Below are positions 35,095 through 41,926 of a stretch of DNA of 41,926 nt, piece by piece. Where the stretch lies: positions 1 to 41,926 of the forward strand of contig JANNGT010000359.1 of the NCBI GenBank assembly GCA_031404015.1, given 5' to 3'. The stretch's first letter is position 1; each line of letters opens with the position of its first letter. This stretch comes from RPQJ01 sp031404015. GTDB lineage: Bacteria; Pseudomonadota; Gammaproteobacteria; Steroidobacterales; Steroidobacteraceae. The position numbers and the translations under genes are program-made. Below the pieces are notes generated by a model. That model was not told the origin of the DNA and made no database searches. It worked only from the letters and a program-made list of their open reading frames with translations.

Positions 35095-36351
35095 CTAACG
35101 GGCTGGCGTCAGCGTGACGTGGAGCTGGCGCAGGTTGCGCCCGAAGAAACTAGGCTGGTAGTCAGGCGCCGGCGATCCAGGCGTCAATTTGAACCCGGCG
35201 TAACGCCCAACCAACAAACCAAGCGCACTGATGATCTCCTGCCGGGCCAGTTGCGCGCCGATGCAGTGATGCCTGCCGATGCCGAGCGCAAGGTGTTTGC
35301 CAGGTTGCGAGCGGTGCAGGTCGATCCGGTCGGCCTCCGGGAACTGCGATTCATCGCGGTTGGCCGCGCCGAAACGCACACTCAACAGGTCACCCTCGCG
35401 CAGCGCGACGCCACCCAGCGTCGTATCGCGCGTCACGCGGCGGAACATGCCCTGCGCCGGCGACTCCAGTCGCAGCACCTCTTCCGCGAGATTGCGCAGC
35501 AGGCGTGGGTTCCCACGAACCGCGGTGAGCGCAGCGGGATCCTCGATCAGCAATTTCAAACCCGATGTGATGGCGGCGGTCGTGGTCTCGTTGCCCGACG
35601 CCAGCAGGTCGATCGAGATCACCGTGAGCTGCTCGCGGACGTCGAAGTGCAGGTCGGGATCGTCCGCCGCCTGGGCCACGGCGGTGAGCAGGTCGTCGCG
35701 CGGCGCGCGGCGCCGCTCCTCGAGCAGGCCGACAAAGTAATGCTGCATTTCAACGACGAGACGTGCGCATTCGATCTCGCGCTCGGGCGACACCATCATG
35801 CTGAACGGCTCGACGATCGCATCGGACCACGCCTTGAACTGCGTCAGGTCGGAACGCGGCACGCCGATCAGGTCGGCAATCACCATCATCGGTAACGGAT
35901 GGGAGAATTCCTGTACGAATTCGACTTCGGTGCGGCCCTGCAGTGCATCGAGCAGTTCGCCTGCGATGCCGTCGATCATCGGCACGAGCGTGCGCACGCG
36001 TTGCGCCGTGAAGAGCGGCTCGAGGAAAGAGCGTACCCGCGTGTGCTGCGGCGGGTCGGTGGTCGAGCACGATGTCGTCGGCAGCCAGCCTTCGTTTTGA
36101 TATACGTCGATGATCGCCTGCGGAATGCCGCCCTCGCGCAGGGCCATCGGGCTCACCCCGCTGGCGTAAAGGTCCGGGTTACGGATAACCTCGCGGCACA
36201 ACTCGAACGACGTCACCAGGTAGAACCCAGTCTGCGGCATGCGATAAACCGGCGCCTTGGCGCGCGTCGCACGGTAGAAAGCGTACGGGCACTGCTGGAC
36301 GGCTGGATCCATCAGGTTCCAGTCTTCGAGCGGACGCATGTCGCTATGCAT
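35095..36351 (-). CDS. Cytochrome P450 (class I type)
   Basis: The 418-residue soluble P450 shows the I-helix ASGNETT (about 252-258), the K-helix E291-x-x-R294 in EEVLRLESP, and the haem loop LALGIGRHHCIGAQLAR with Cys363. In the haem loop the usual phenylalanine seven before the cysteine is leucine, a tolerated but less common change. Bacterial P450s of this size take electrons from a ferredoxin, and the putidaredoxin-type ferredoxin at 24062 could serve. It starts five bases after the stop of the cytochrome-c/PQQ dehydrogenase gene, so it is in the same operon. GGTGA before the ATG is a fair ribosome site. It converges on the quinoprotein gene with 32 bases between them. Confidence 0.92.
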   Translation of the reverse strand: MHSDMRPLEDWNLMDPAVQQCPYAFYRATRAKAPVYRMPQTGFYLVTSFELCREVIRNPDLYASGVSPMALREGGIPQAIIDVYQNEGWLPTTSCSTTDPPQHTRVRSFLEPLFTAQRVRTLVPMIDGIAGELLDALQGRTEVEFVQEFSHPLPMMVIADLIGVPRSDLTQFKAWSDAIVEPFSMMVSPEREIECARLVVEMQHYFVGLLEERRRAPRDDLLTAVAQAADDPDLHFDVREQLTVISIDLLASGNETTTAAITSGLKLLIEDPAALTAVRGNPRLLRNLAEEVLRLESPAQGMFRRVTRDTTLGGVALREGDLLSVRFGAANRDESQFPEADRIDLHRSQPGKHLALGIGRHHCIGAQLARQEIISALGLLVGRYAGFKLTPGSPAPDYQPSFFGRNLRQLHVTLTPAR

Positions 36352-36356
36352 GCACG

Positions 36357-38210
36357 TCACCGCTCTGGTACGGCGAAGGCGAGCAGCACGTTGCCGGGCA
36401 TGCGCCCGCCAAACAGGTAGCCCGAGTTCACGATCACGCTGCCGTCCACCACGATGGCGCCGGCGCTTTCGATCGAGCCACCGCGGGCCTTTTGGCCAGA
36501 CACCGTGTCGAATTCGCGCACGGTGTTGTATTGCCAAAGCAGTTTGCCATCGCGTTCCCGATACGCTCGCAGGTAGCCATCGAAGGCAGGCTGGAACACG
36601 ACGCCTGGTATGGCCGTGGGCGGCGGGGAGAAGCCCGCATCGCACGCGGGCTTGAGGTCTGCGGGGCAAACGTCCGGGGCCGGTGCAAACCAGACGATGG
36701 CACCGTTTGCGGGATTGAGCGCGAACAGCCCCGGCTTGGCCACGCCTTTCTCGGTTCCGAGAAAGGTCGTGTCGGCGTTGGGGGCATATAGCAATTTCGA
36801 AGTGGCCGCCATGCCCCAGTGGACGCCACCGCCAAACCCGCCGCGTCCGTACCGCACTTTCCACAGCAGGCGGCCGTCGTCCGGATCCAGCGAGAATATG
36901 TCTGCGGACTTCTGGCCCACCAGCAGCACGTCTCGTCCGGATGGCAGCCGATGCAGGATCGGCGGCGCGCCGATGTCGAGATCGGGGCCGTTCTCGCTCG
37001 GGCAGTTAGGGCCACCGCCGATAAAGCACGCCATGTTCCATGCGTCTTTCGCAATCGACTGGTACCACCAGACCATGCGACCCGTGTCCAGGTCGAACGC
37101 GATCACTGAGTCCGTCTGTGCGGCGGCGGGAGACGTGTAGCCTTCGCCCGTGCCGACGTAAAGCCTGCGCCGCTTGACGTCGATCGTGGGCGAGTTCCAG
37201 ATCGGCGCTCCCGCGGGTGCACGGCGGATCGCGCCAGCGGAATTTTTTTCGCCCGTGGCGACGGGTTCTTCAGGAATCGAATACGAGCGCCAGACAAGCT
37301 GCCCAGTGTTGGCGTCGAGCGCCGTGACCCCGCCGCGGAACGTGCAGCATTCGTAACCCGGATCCGCCGCAGCGGCCCATTCGGTGGACGACATCGGCAC
37401 GTAAAGGCGACCCTCGAAAAGTCGCGGAGATCCAGTAATGGTCATGCGCGGGTGGGCATCCACACGCACTTTCCATTGCAGCAAACCAGTTTGCGCATCG
37501 ACAGCGTACGCATTGCCGTTGAAGTCACCGAAGTAGAGCCGCGGTCGTGCCTTGGTGTCGCCGGCTTGCCACGGCTCGAGCGTCGGGCTCGAGCGCACTT
37601 CGGAATCCGCCAGGAAGGTCCAGCGTATGCAACCGGTTGCAAAGTCCAACGCATAGACCGTTCCATCCTGACTGCCGACGTAGACCGCCCCCGCACCGAC
37701 CGTCGGTTGCGAACGAGCACGCGTGGCACCGGGGAAACCGAACGCCCACTTGAGTTCGAGTTTTGGCACATCTGCCGCCGACAACCCGGCGGTGCGCGCA
37801 TTCACGAAGCGCGTACCTTCCTGGGTCATGCTCCATCCGGCGAGCGGCGACGGTCGCTTGAAGTCGAATGCAGCGTGAGCAGCGTCGCAGCGCTTCATTG
37901 CAACCGGGGACGACGTGGGCAGTGCTGCGCCGCCGAGAAACTCCGCGAGCGTTCTGCGCTCTTCGCCTGAAAGGGCGGAGCCCTGAGTGCGCATGACGCC
38001 GCTCTCCAGCGCGCTCAGGATGGCTTTCGGTCCGATCATCTGGAACTTGATCGAATGCGGCGCGCGTGGAACCGTGCCTTCATGGCACGCGGAGCAATAC
38101 ATCTTGTAGAGCTCTGCAGCTGGCCTCGGACCGTCGCTGGCCAGCGTCGGAGCGCTGAGACAAGCCACCAACAGGGTCGTGGCCAGGACGGCCGCACGCT
38201 GCATATTCAT
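36357..38210 (-). CDS. Exported cytochrome c-PQQ dehydrogenase (polyvinyl-alcohol-dehydrogenase-like)
   Basis: The 617-residue protein has a signal peptide (about residues 1-25). A c-type haem site CSACH (C39, C42, H43) follows in a short cytochrome domain. From about residue 120 a PQQ beta-propeller runs on, with blades YVGSQDGTVYALD, ALDANTGQLVW and FSLDPDDGRLLWKV. This order, cytochrome first, resembles polyvinyl-alcohol dehydrogenases, which oxidise secondary alcohols and pass electrons through the haem to the respiratory chain. The polymer itself need not be the substrate here. GAGG seven bases before ATG 38210 supports that start; an ATG 12 codons earlier is less likely. The P450 gene follows immediately. 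Confidence 0.88.
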   Translation of the reverse strand: MNMQRAAVLATTLLVACLSAPTLASDGPRPAAELYKMYCSACHEGTVPRAPHSIKFQMIGPKAILSALESGVMRTQGSALSGEERRTLAEFLGGAALPTSSPVAMKRCDAAHAAFDFKRPSPLAGWSMTQEGTRFVNARTAGLSAADVPKLELKWAFGFPGATRARSQPTVGAGAVYVGSQDGTVYALDFATGCIRWTFLADSEVRSSPTLEPWQAGDTKARPRLYFGDFNGNAYAVDAQTGLLQWKVRVDAHPRMTITGSPRLFEGRLYVPMSSTEWAAAADPGYECCTFRGGVTALDANTGQLVWRSYSIPEEPVATGEKNSAGAIRRAPAGAPIWNSPTIDVKRRRLYVGTGEGYTSPAAAQTDSVIAFDLDTGRMVWWYQSIAKDAWNMACFIGGGPNCPSENGPDLDIGAPPILHRLPSGRDVLLVGQKSADIFSLDPDDGRLLWKVRYGRGGFGGGVHWGMAATSKLLYAPNADTTFLGTEKGVAKPGLFALNPANGAIVWFAPAPDVCPADLKPACDAGFSPPPTAIPGVVFQPAFDGYLRAYRERDGKLLWQYNTVREFDTVSGQKARGGSIESAGAIVVDGSVIVNSGYLFGGRMPGNVLLAFAVPER

Positions 38211-38233
38211 CGCCCGCCTCACTCCAGCTTTGA

Positions 38234-38257
38234 TGCAGCACAGCAAAATATGCTGCA
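38234..38257. repeat. Inverted repeat TGCAGCA-N10-TGCTGCA
   Basis: A perfect seven-base inverted repeat lies 24 bases upstream of the cytochrome-c/PQQ dehydrogenase start, either in its promoter or its 5' leader. It could be an operator or a hairpin in the messenger RNA. A shorter relative occurs at 30611-30625. Confidence 0.4.
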
Positions 38258-38308
38258 GAATTTCAATTCAAACAGGCACTTACCTTATGCATAAAAATGG
38301 TAACAAAA

Positions 38309-38322
38309 AAACAGTCTGGTTT
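38309..38322. promoter_or_regulatory. Shared operator-like motif, site E
   Basis: AAACAGTCTGGTTT carries the core GACTGTTT on the minus strand (38316 to 38309) with AAAC/GTTT arms. It lies 98 bases upstream of the cytochrome-c/PQQ dehydrogenase and 156 bases upstream of M24 copy 2. It is embedded in long A and T runs. Weaker relatives are the half-site AAACAGGC at 38270-38277 and GTGACTGTCC at 38411-38420. Confidence 0.5.
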
Positions 38323-38478
38323 GATTTTTTTATTGGATTCTCGGAGTATCGTTTGTTCCTGAAAAGCAGGCCGGAGGTTTGCTTATTTCAAACCGGATCC
38401 AAGAATCCCAGTGACTGTCCGCTGCTCGCTTTTTTCAAGTGATTACGACGTCTTGACGGCGTCCTGAAGGTGAATACG

Positions 38479-39750
38479 ATGTCCGACCCGCGCATCGCAC
38501 GAATCCGCGCCCAGCTCGAACACGAGGGCTGGGACGCGATCGTGCTGACCAACACACACGACGTCGTCTACGCCACGGGCTACAGCTCGATCATGGAGTA
38601 CTGGACGCTGCAGGAGCCGATCTGCGCCGCCATCGTCGCGCGCGACCCTGCCATTCCAGTGGTCCTGGTCCTGCCGGAGGCGAACATCGCCTTGCTCGCC
38701 GTAGCGGCGGCCTCAGGGCAGCCGGATCGTGCCGAGGAATTGCGCCTTACCGAGCTGCTCACGTTCTGCGAGATGGCTCGCGCGCACGATCCGGACGCCA
38801 GGCCCAGTGCGCTCGGCAAAGCGGCCATGGAGATCTTCGGGGAACGCGTGCGCGGCAAGACGCGTCCCAACCTGGTCGAAGGCCTCACCGAGGCGCTCGC
38901 GGATCACGGCCTCGACAAGGCCAAGGTGGCTTTCGACGACCTTCGTGTCTGGCTGTGGGTGCAGCGTGACAAGCGCTTTGCAGGCTACACACCGCTCGAT
39001 GGGGTCGACGCGATGGTGCGAGCCCGCAGCGTGAAGACCCCCGCAGAGCTCGAGGCGGTGCGACGTACGGGACCGAAAGCCGATGCGGCCATCCAGTTCG
39101 CTGCATCGCAGGTAGTGTCTGGGGCGACCTGGACGGAACTGACGCTTGCGGTGGCCGGCTATATGGCTGGGCAGGGCATCACGCCGGTGGACGAGGGCAC
39201 GATGCTGTTTGGCGGTGCCTTCGACGGCGAATTCATTCCTGAACTGTTTCGCACGCGGCACGATCGTCCGCTGCAGGATGGCCAGATCGTCATCCTCGAA
39301 ACGCTCGGCAAGACCGAGGGCTTCTGGATCGACATCAATCGCACGGCAGTGATCGGGAAACCCAGCGCCGAATACCAGGCGCTGCACGACACCGTGCGCG
39401 ACGGCTACCTGAGCGTGCTCGAGCACATGAAACCGGGCTTCCACACGGGCCGGCTCGGTCCGATGGCGCAGGAGTACGTGCGCTCGCGCGGCATTCCGGC
39501 CGCGGAAAAAATGCTCACCTTCGCGCACGGCGTTGGCATGATGCCCGTGGAATCCCCGGTCGCCGGCCCCTCGATGGGCACGGCGGGAGCGCGCGGCTTC
39601 ACGCTGGAGGAAAACATGGTGGTCTCCGTGGACTGCCTGTTCTTCGGCGCGAAGCTCGGGCCGTGCCACATGGAGAACGTCTTCATCATCAACCAAGACG
39701 GCCCCGAGTCGCTATACCAGACTCCCCTGGAACTCTGCGGGCCGCGTTGA
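38479..39750 (+). CDS. M24-family (Xaa-Pro aminopeptidase/creatinase-fold) protein, copy 2
   Basis: The 423-residue protein is a paralogue of the M24 protein at 29277-30518. It has the same two-domain creatinase/prolidase fold and no signal peptide. The metal-ligand positions are Glu274 (normally Asp), Asp285 (IDINRT), His350 (FAHGVG), Asp385 (normally Glu) and Glu399. Like copy 1 it has glutamate at the first position, which suggests a shared non-standard activity. GAAGG eight bases before ATG 38479 favours that start over the GTG at 38470. It is divergent from the cytochrome-c/PQQ dehydrogenase and convergent with the E2 gene. Confidence 0.87.
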   Translation: MSDPRIARIRAQLEHEGWDAIVLTNTHDVVYATGYSSIMEYWTLQEPICAAIVARDPAIPVVLVLPEANIALLAVAAASGQPDRAEELRLTELLTFCEMARAHDPDARPSALGKAAMEIFGERVRGKTRPNLVEGLTEALADHGLDKAKVAFDDLRVWLWVQRDKRFAGYTPLDGVDAMVRARSVKTPAELEAVRRTGPKADAAIQFAASQVVSGATWTELTLAVAGYMAGQGITPVDEGTMLFGGAFDGEFIPELFRTRHDRPLQDGQIVILETLGKTEGFWIDINRTAVIGKPSAEYQALHDTVRDGYLSVLEHMKPGFHTGRLGPMAQEYVRSRGIPAAEKMLTFAHGVGMMPVESPVAGPSMGTAGARGFTLEENMVVSVDCLFFGAKLGPCHMENVFIINQDGPESLYQTPLELCGPR

Positions 39751-39770
39751 GCGGCCACTGCGTCGGCCGC
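39751..39770. terminator. Possible bidirectional terminator hairpin
   Basis: GCGGCC (39751-39756) pairs perfectly with GGCCGC (39765-39770) around an eight-base loop, exactly between the convergent stops of M24 copy 2 and the E2 gene. There is no T run, so its efficiency is doubtful. Confidence 0.35.
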
Positions 39771-39779
39771 CCCTTGCCG

Positions 39780-41030
39780 TCAGAGGCCCTTGGCGGTCTC
39801 GACCAGCTCCCGCAGCGTTGCGAGGAACTTCGCACCGGTTGCGCCGTCGACGACGCGGTGGTCGCATGACAGCGTGAGCGTAGCAACGCGAGCCACTATG
39901 GCCTGGCCGTTGCGCGCCACGACGCGATCCGAGGCGGCGCCTACCGCCAGGATGGCCACCTGGGGTGGGTTGATGATCGCGTCGAAGCGGTCGACACCGA
40001 ACATCCCCAGGTTCGAGATCGTGAACGTGCCGCCCGTGATCTCTTCGCGGACCAGACGTCCGCTGCGAGCACGTTCGGCCAGATCGGCCACCTCGGCGGC
40101 GATTTGTACGACCGTCTTTGCTTCTGCCGCGCGCACGATCGGCGTCACGAGGCCGTTCTCGGAAGCGACCGCAACGCAGATATCGGCCTGCGCGAACTTG
40201 AGCACTTCGTCGCCCTGCAGTTGCGCGTTGACCGTCGGGTGCTGCACGAGCGCGACAGCGCAGGCCCGCACCAACAGGTCGTTGACCGACACCCTGGCGA
40301 CGCCCGCAGCGTTCATCGACGCCCGCAGCGCGAGCAGCGAGGTGAGGTCGACGTCGATCGCCAACCGGTAATGCGGGATCGACTGCTTCGATTCGAGCAA
40401 CCTGCGCGCGATCGTGGCGCGCATCGAAGTCATGCGCTCCCGCACCGGTGCGACGGGCGTCGACGTCGTTGCAGCACTCGCGGGGCTCGCAACGCCAGTG
40501 GTCGATGCCGGGCCGCTCCCCATGGACGCCGCATACGCCTCGACGTCTTCTTTCGATACACGACCGTGGCTGCCCGTGCCCTTGATCTGCGTGATGTCGA
40601 TGCCCAGCTTCTCGGCGAGTCGGCGCGCGATCGGACTGACCTTGCTTGCACCGTCCGTCGGTTCGGCGGCGGGGGCGGGTGTTGCAGCCGTCGCGGGCGC
40701 GTTCGTGCCGCCGTCAGGCTCGAAGCTCGTGTCCGCCGGCTTGAAGCCGTGGATGAATGCATCGACTTCAGCGTCCGCGACGTCTGCTGCGGCAAACACG
40801 GCGATCAGCACGCCAACGGATTCGATTGCGCCGACTTCTGCGAGGATCCGGCGCAGCGTTCCCGCAATCGGAGCTTCGACGGAGTTGACGATCTTCTCCG
40901 TTTCCACGTCGAGCAGCGTCTCGCCTTTCGCGAGCGTCTGGCCGGGTGCGGCATGCCACTGCGTGATCGTGCCCTGCTGCATTTCGATGCCCCACTTCGG
41001 CATCGTGATCGGAAAGATACGCTGGCTCAT
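39780..41030 (-). CDS. Dihydrolipoamide acyltransferase (E2) of a 2-oxoacid/acetoin dehydrogenase
   Basis: The 416-residue protein is an E2 acyltransferase. It has an N-terminal lipoyl domain with the lipoylated Lys46 in DVETEKIVNS and an Ala-rich linker. A peripheral subunit-binding domain follows (SPIARRLAEKLGIDITQIKG, about 130-165). The C-terminal catalytic domain contains DHRVVDGATGAKF, with the active His near residue 388. It is the natural partner of the E1 alpha/beta pair at 30743-32744, though it lies on the other strand about 7 kb away. No E3 dihydrolipoamide dehydrogenase is seen, so a housekeeping E3 must be used or one lies outside the window. It follows the CMD-like gene by 37 bases and probably shares its transcript. 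Confidence 0.93.
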   Translation of the reverse strand: MSQRIFPITMPKWGIEMQQGTITQWHAAPGQTLAKGETLLDVETEKIVNSVEAPIAGTLRRILAEVGAIESVGVLIAVFAAADVADAEVDAFIHGFKPADTSFEPDGGTNAPATAATPAPAAEPTDGASKVSPIARRLAEKLGIDITQIKGTGSHGRVSKEDVEAYAASMGSGPASTTGVASPASAATTSTPVAPVRERMTSMRATIARRLLESKQSIPHYRLAIDVDLTSLLALRASMNAAGVARVSVNDLLVRACAVALVQHPTVNAQLQGDEVLKFAQADICVAVASENGLVTPIVRAAEAKTVVQIAAEVADLAERARSGRLVREEITGGTFTISNLGMFGVDRFDAIINPPQVAILAVGAASDRVVARNGQAIVARVATLTLSCDHRVVDGATGAKFLATLRELVETAKGL

Positions 41031-41067
41031 GCGGATTTCTGCCTGGATCTGATTGACGACAGCCCGC

Positions 41068-41637
41068 TCACGCCGCGACCGAGCCGGCAAACGGGCAATA
41101 CGGTTCCTTTTCGACGAGGTCGAGCACGAAGGAAAGCTTGGCCATGCCGGAGATGATCGCCATGGTGACGCCGAGTTCGAGGATGTCGGCCTGCGAGAAA
41201 TGCGCGCGCAAACGCTCGAACAGCGCTGGCGACATGCGGCCTTCGGCATTGGTCAGCGACACTTCCTGCGCATAGGCGAGCACGGCTTTCTCAGCATCGG
41301 TGAAAGGCCCGGTTTCGAAATCGAGCATCGCGTCGACCTGGGCCTGCGCAAGGCCGGCCTCGAGCGCGCCCGGCACGTTCTGCTTGTTGCAGGTGCGGCA
41401 GCCGTGCAGCAACGAAAGCTCGAGCCGCGCCAGCTGCTTGTAGCGCTGCGCGACGTTGCCGCCATAAAAAATGCCCATGTAGAAATCGTTCATGACGAAG
41501 TCGAGCATCGCCGGGTTGGCGGCAAACGCTTCGACGAAGGCCGGTTCACCGGTCAGGCGGTTGAGCGTGTCCCAGGCGAGGTGGAACTTCGGGTCGAGCT
41601 CCGCGCGTGGCGTGCGGGTGAGCGGCGTGTCCGACAT
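41068..41637 (-). CDS. Carboxymuconolactone decarboxylase/AhpD-like protein
   Basis: The 189-residue protein belongs to the alkylhydroperoxidase/CMD-like all-helical superfamily. It has a redox-type CxxC (C80-RT-C83 in HGCRTCNKQN). The histidine that normally follows three residues after the second cysteine in AhpD is Asn87, so peroxidase activity as in AhpD is uncertain. The N-terminal LDPKFHLAWDTLNRLTGEPAFVEAFAANP and C-terminal FVLDLVEKEPYCPF are of the large CMD-like type. GAGGAG seven bases before the ATG is an excellent ribosome site. It sits between an SDR gene and the E2 gene on one strand, so a role in the same pathway is likely. Confidence 0.85.
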   Translation of the reverse strand: MSDTPLTRTPRAELDPKFHLAWDTLNRLTGEPAFVEAFAANPAMLDFVMNDFYMGIFYGGNVAQRYKQLARLELSLLHGCRTCNKQNVPGALEAGLAQAQVDAMLDFETGPFTDAEKAVLAYAQEVSLTNAEGRMSPALFERLRAHFSQADILELGVTMAIISGMAKLSFVLDLVEKEPYCPFAGSVAA

Positions 41638-41703
41638 GACTAATCTCCTCGCAATGATTTATACGCACCGCGCCGGGGCGCGCTGCACGAAGCCGGCCGC
41701 CGT

Positions 41704-41926
41704 TCAGCGGCCGTCGCGGAAATAGGCGGGCTTGCCCCCGGGCCACTCGGTGTCGCCCCAGCAGTTGTGCCCGCCATCGACGTTGAACGTCTCGCCGGTG
41801 ATGAATTTGCCGGAGCCGGCCGTGAGGTACACGACGGCTTCGGCGACATCCTGCACGTCGCCCATGCGCTTCATCGGGTTCGTGTGCTTGAAATGATCGA
41901 CCGCGCCTTCCGGATAATTGTTGAGG
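41704..41926 (-). CDS. Short-chain dehydrogenase/reductase, C-terminal part (5' end outside window)
   Basis: The frame is open to the window edge and about 74 residues are visible, ending at the TGA whose complement is at 41704-41706. The segment NPMKRMGDVQDVAEAVVYL, then SGKFITGETFNVDGGH, is the standard C-terminal end of classical SDRs that use NAD(P). The N-terminal coenzyme site and the Ser-Tyr-Lys catalytic residues are outside the window. A charged tail WGDTEWPGGKPAYFRDGR follows the usual end. It is the upstream neighbour of the CMD-like and E2 genes, 66 bases before the former, and probably the same transcription unit. Confidence 0.88.
   Translation of the reverse strand, partial: LNNYPEGAVDHFKHTNPMKRMGDVQDVAEAVVYLTAGSGKFITGETFNVDGGHNCWGDTEWPGGKPAYFRDGR

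Noticed and set aside
35082..35096. AGCGAC-GCT-GTCGCT hairpin between the convergent quinoprotein and P450 genes.
   Set aside because: The stem is short, the loop is only three bases and there is no T run, so I do not call it a terminator.

Overview
The window is a GC-rich, gene-dense stretch of chromosome from a Gram-negative bacterium. Three large TonB-dependent outer-membrane receptors, several exported proteins and periplasmic PQQ-type dehydrogenases imply an outer membrane. The mix of genes (receptor next to a TPR-sulfotransferase, PnuT-type thiamine uptake, Rieske oxygenase, P450, Aco-type dehydrogenase) fits an aerobic, catabolically versatile gammaproteobacterium, perhaps near Nevskiales/Steroidobacteraceae; that placement is inference only. 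I see no phage, insertion sequence, CRISPR array or rRNA. One tRNA gene, tRNA-Arg(UCG), is present.

Left part (1-11000). The 3' end of an acyl-CoA dehydrogenase overlaps proB and proA (proline synthesis). Facing them is a tight molybdenum-cofactor operon on the minus strand: moeA, moaA, moaC, mobA, moaD and a 500-residue protein that fuses MoaE, MoeB and a rhodanese domain. A small exported protein lies upstream of moeA, and mmsA (methylmalonate-semialdehyde dehydrogenase) diverges from it.

Middle part (11000-24400). A TonB-dependent receptor starts 17 bases after the tRNA and converges on a TPR-sulfotransferase. Then come an exported amidohydrolase, a metallo-beta-lactamase-fold hydrolase and a ModF-like tandem ABC ATPase joined by start/stop overlaps, and a PhzF-family protein. 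A TPP riboswitch, whose 3' end carries the ribosome-binding site, controls a thiamine-salvage operon: TonB receptor, YkoF-type thiamine-binding protein, PnuT permease and a thiamine-kinase-like phosphotransferase, followed by a putidaredoxin-type ferredoxin.

Right part (24400-41926). This looks like one catabolic locus split into several transcription units: Rieske oxygenase plus MaoC-like protein; a TonB receptor; two creatinase/prolidase-fold (M24) proteins; 2-oxoacid/acetoin dehydrogenase E1 alpha and E1 beta with an ABM monooxygenase and a PQQ dehydrogenase; a cytochrome-c/PQQ dehydrogenase with a P450; and E2 with a carboxymuconolactone-decarboxylase-like protein and an SDR. The three main intergenic regions here share a motif with the core GACTGTTT, in its best form the inverted repeat AAACAG-N6-CTGTTT. 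In two cases it overlaps a plausible -35 box. I read this as the operator of one regulon whose regulator and substrate are not identifiable from the window. This is the strongest candidate for an undescribed system.
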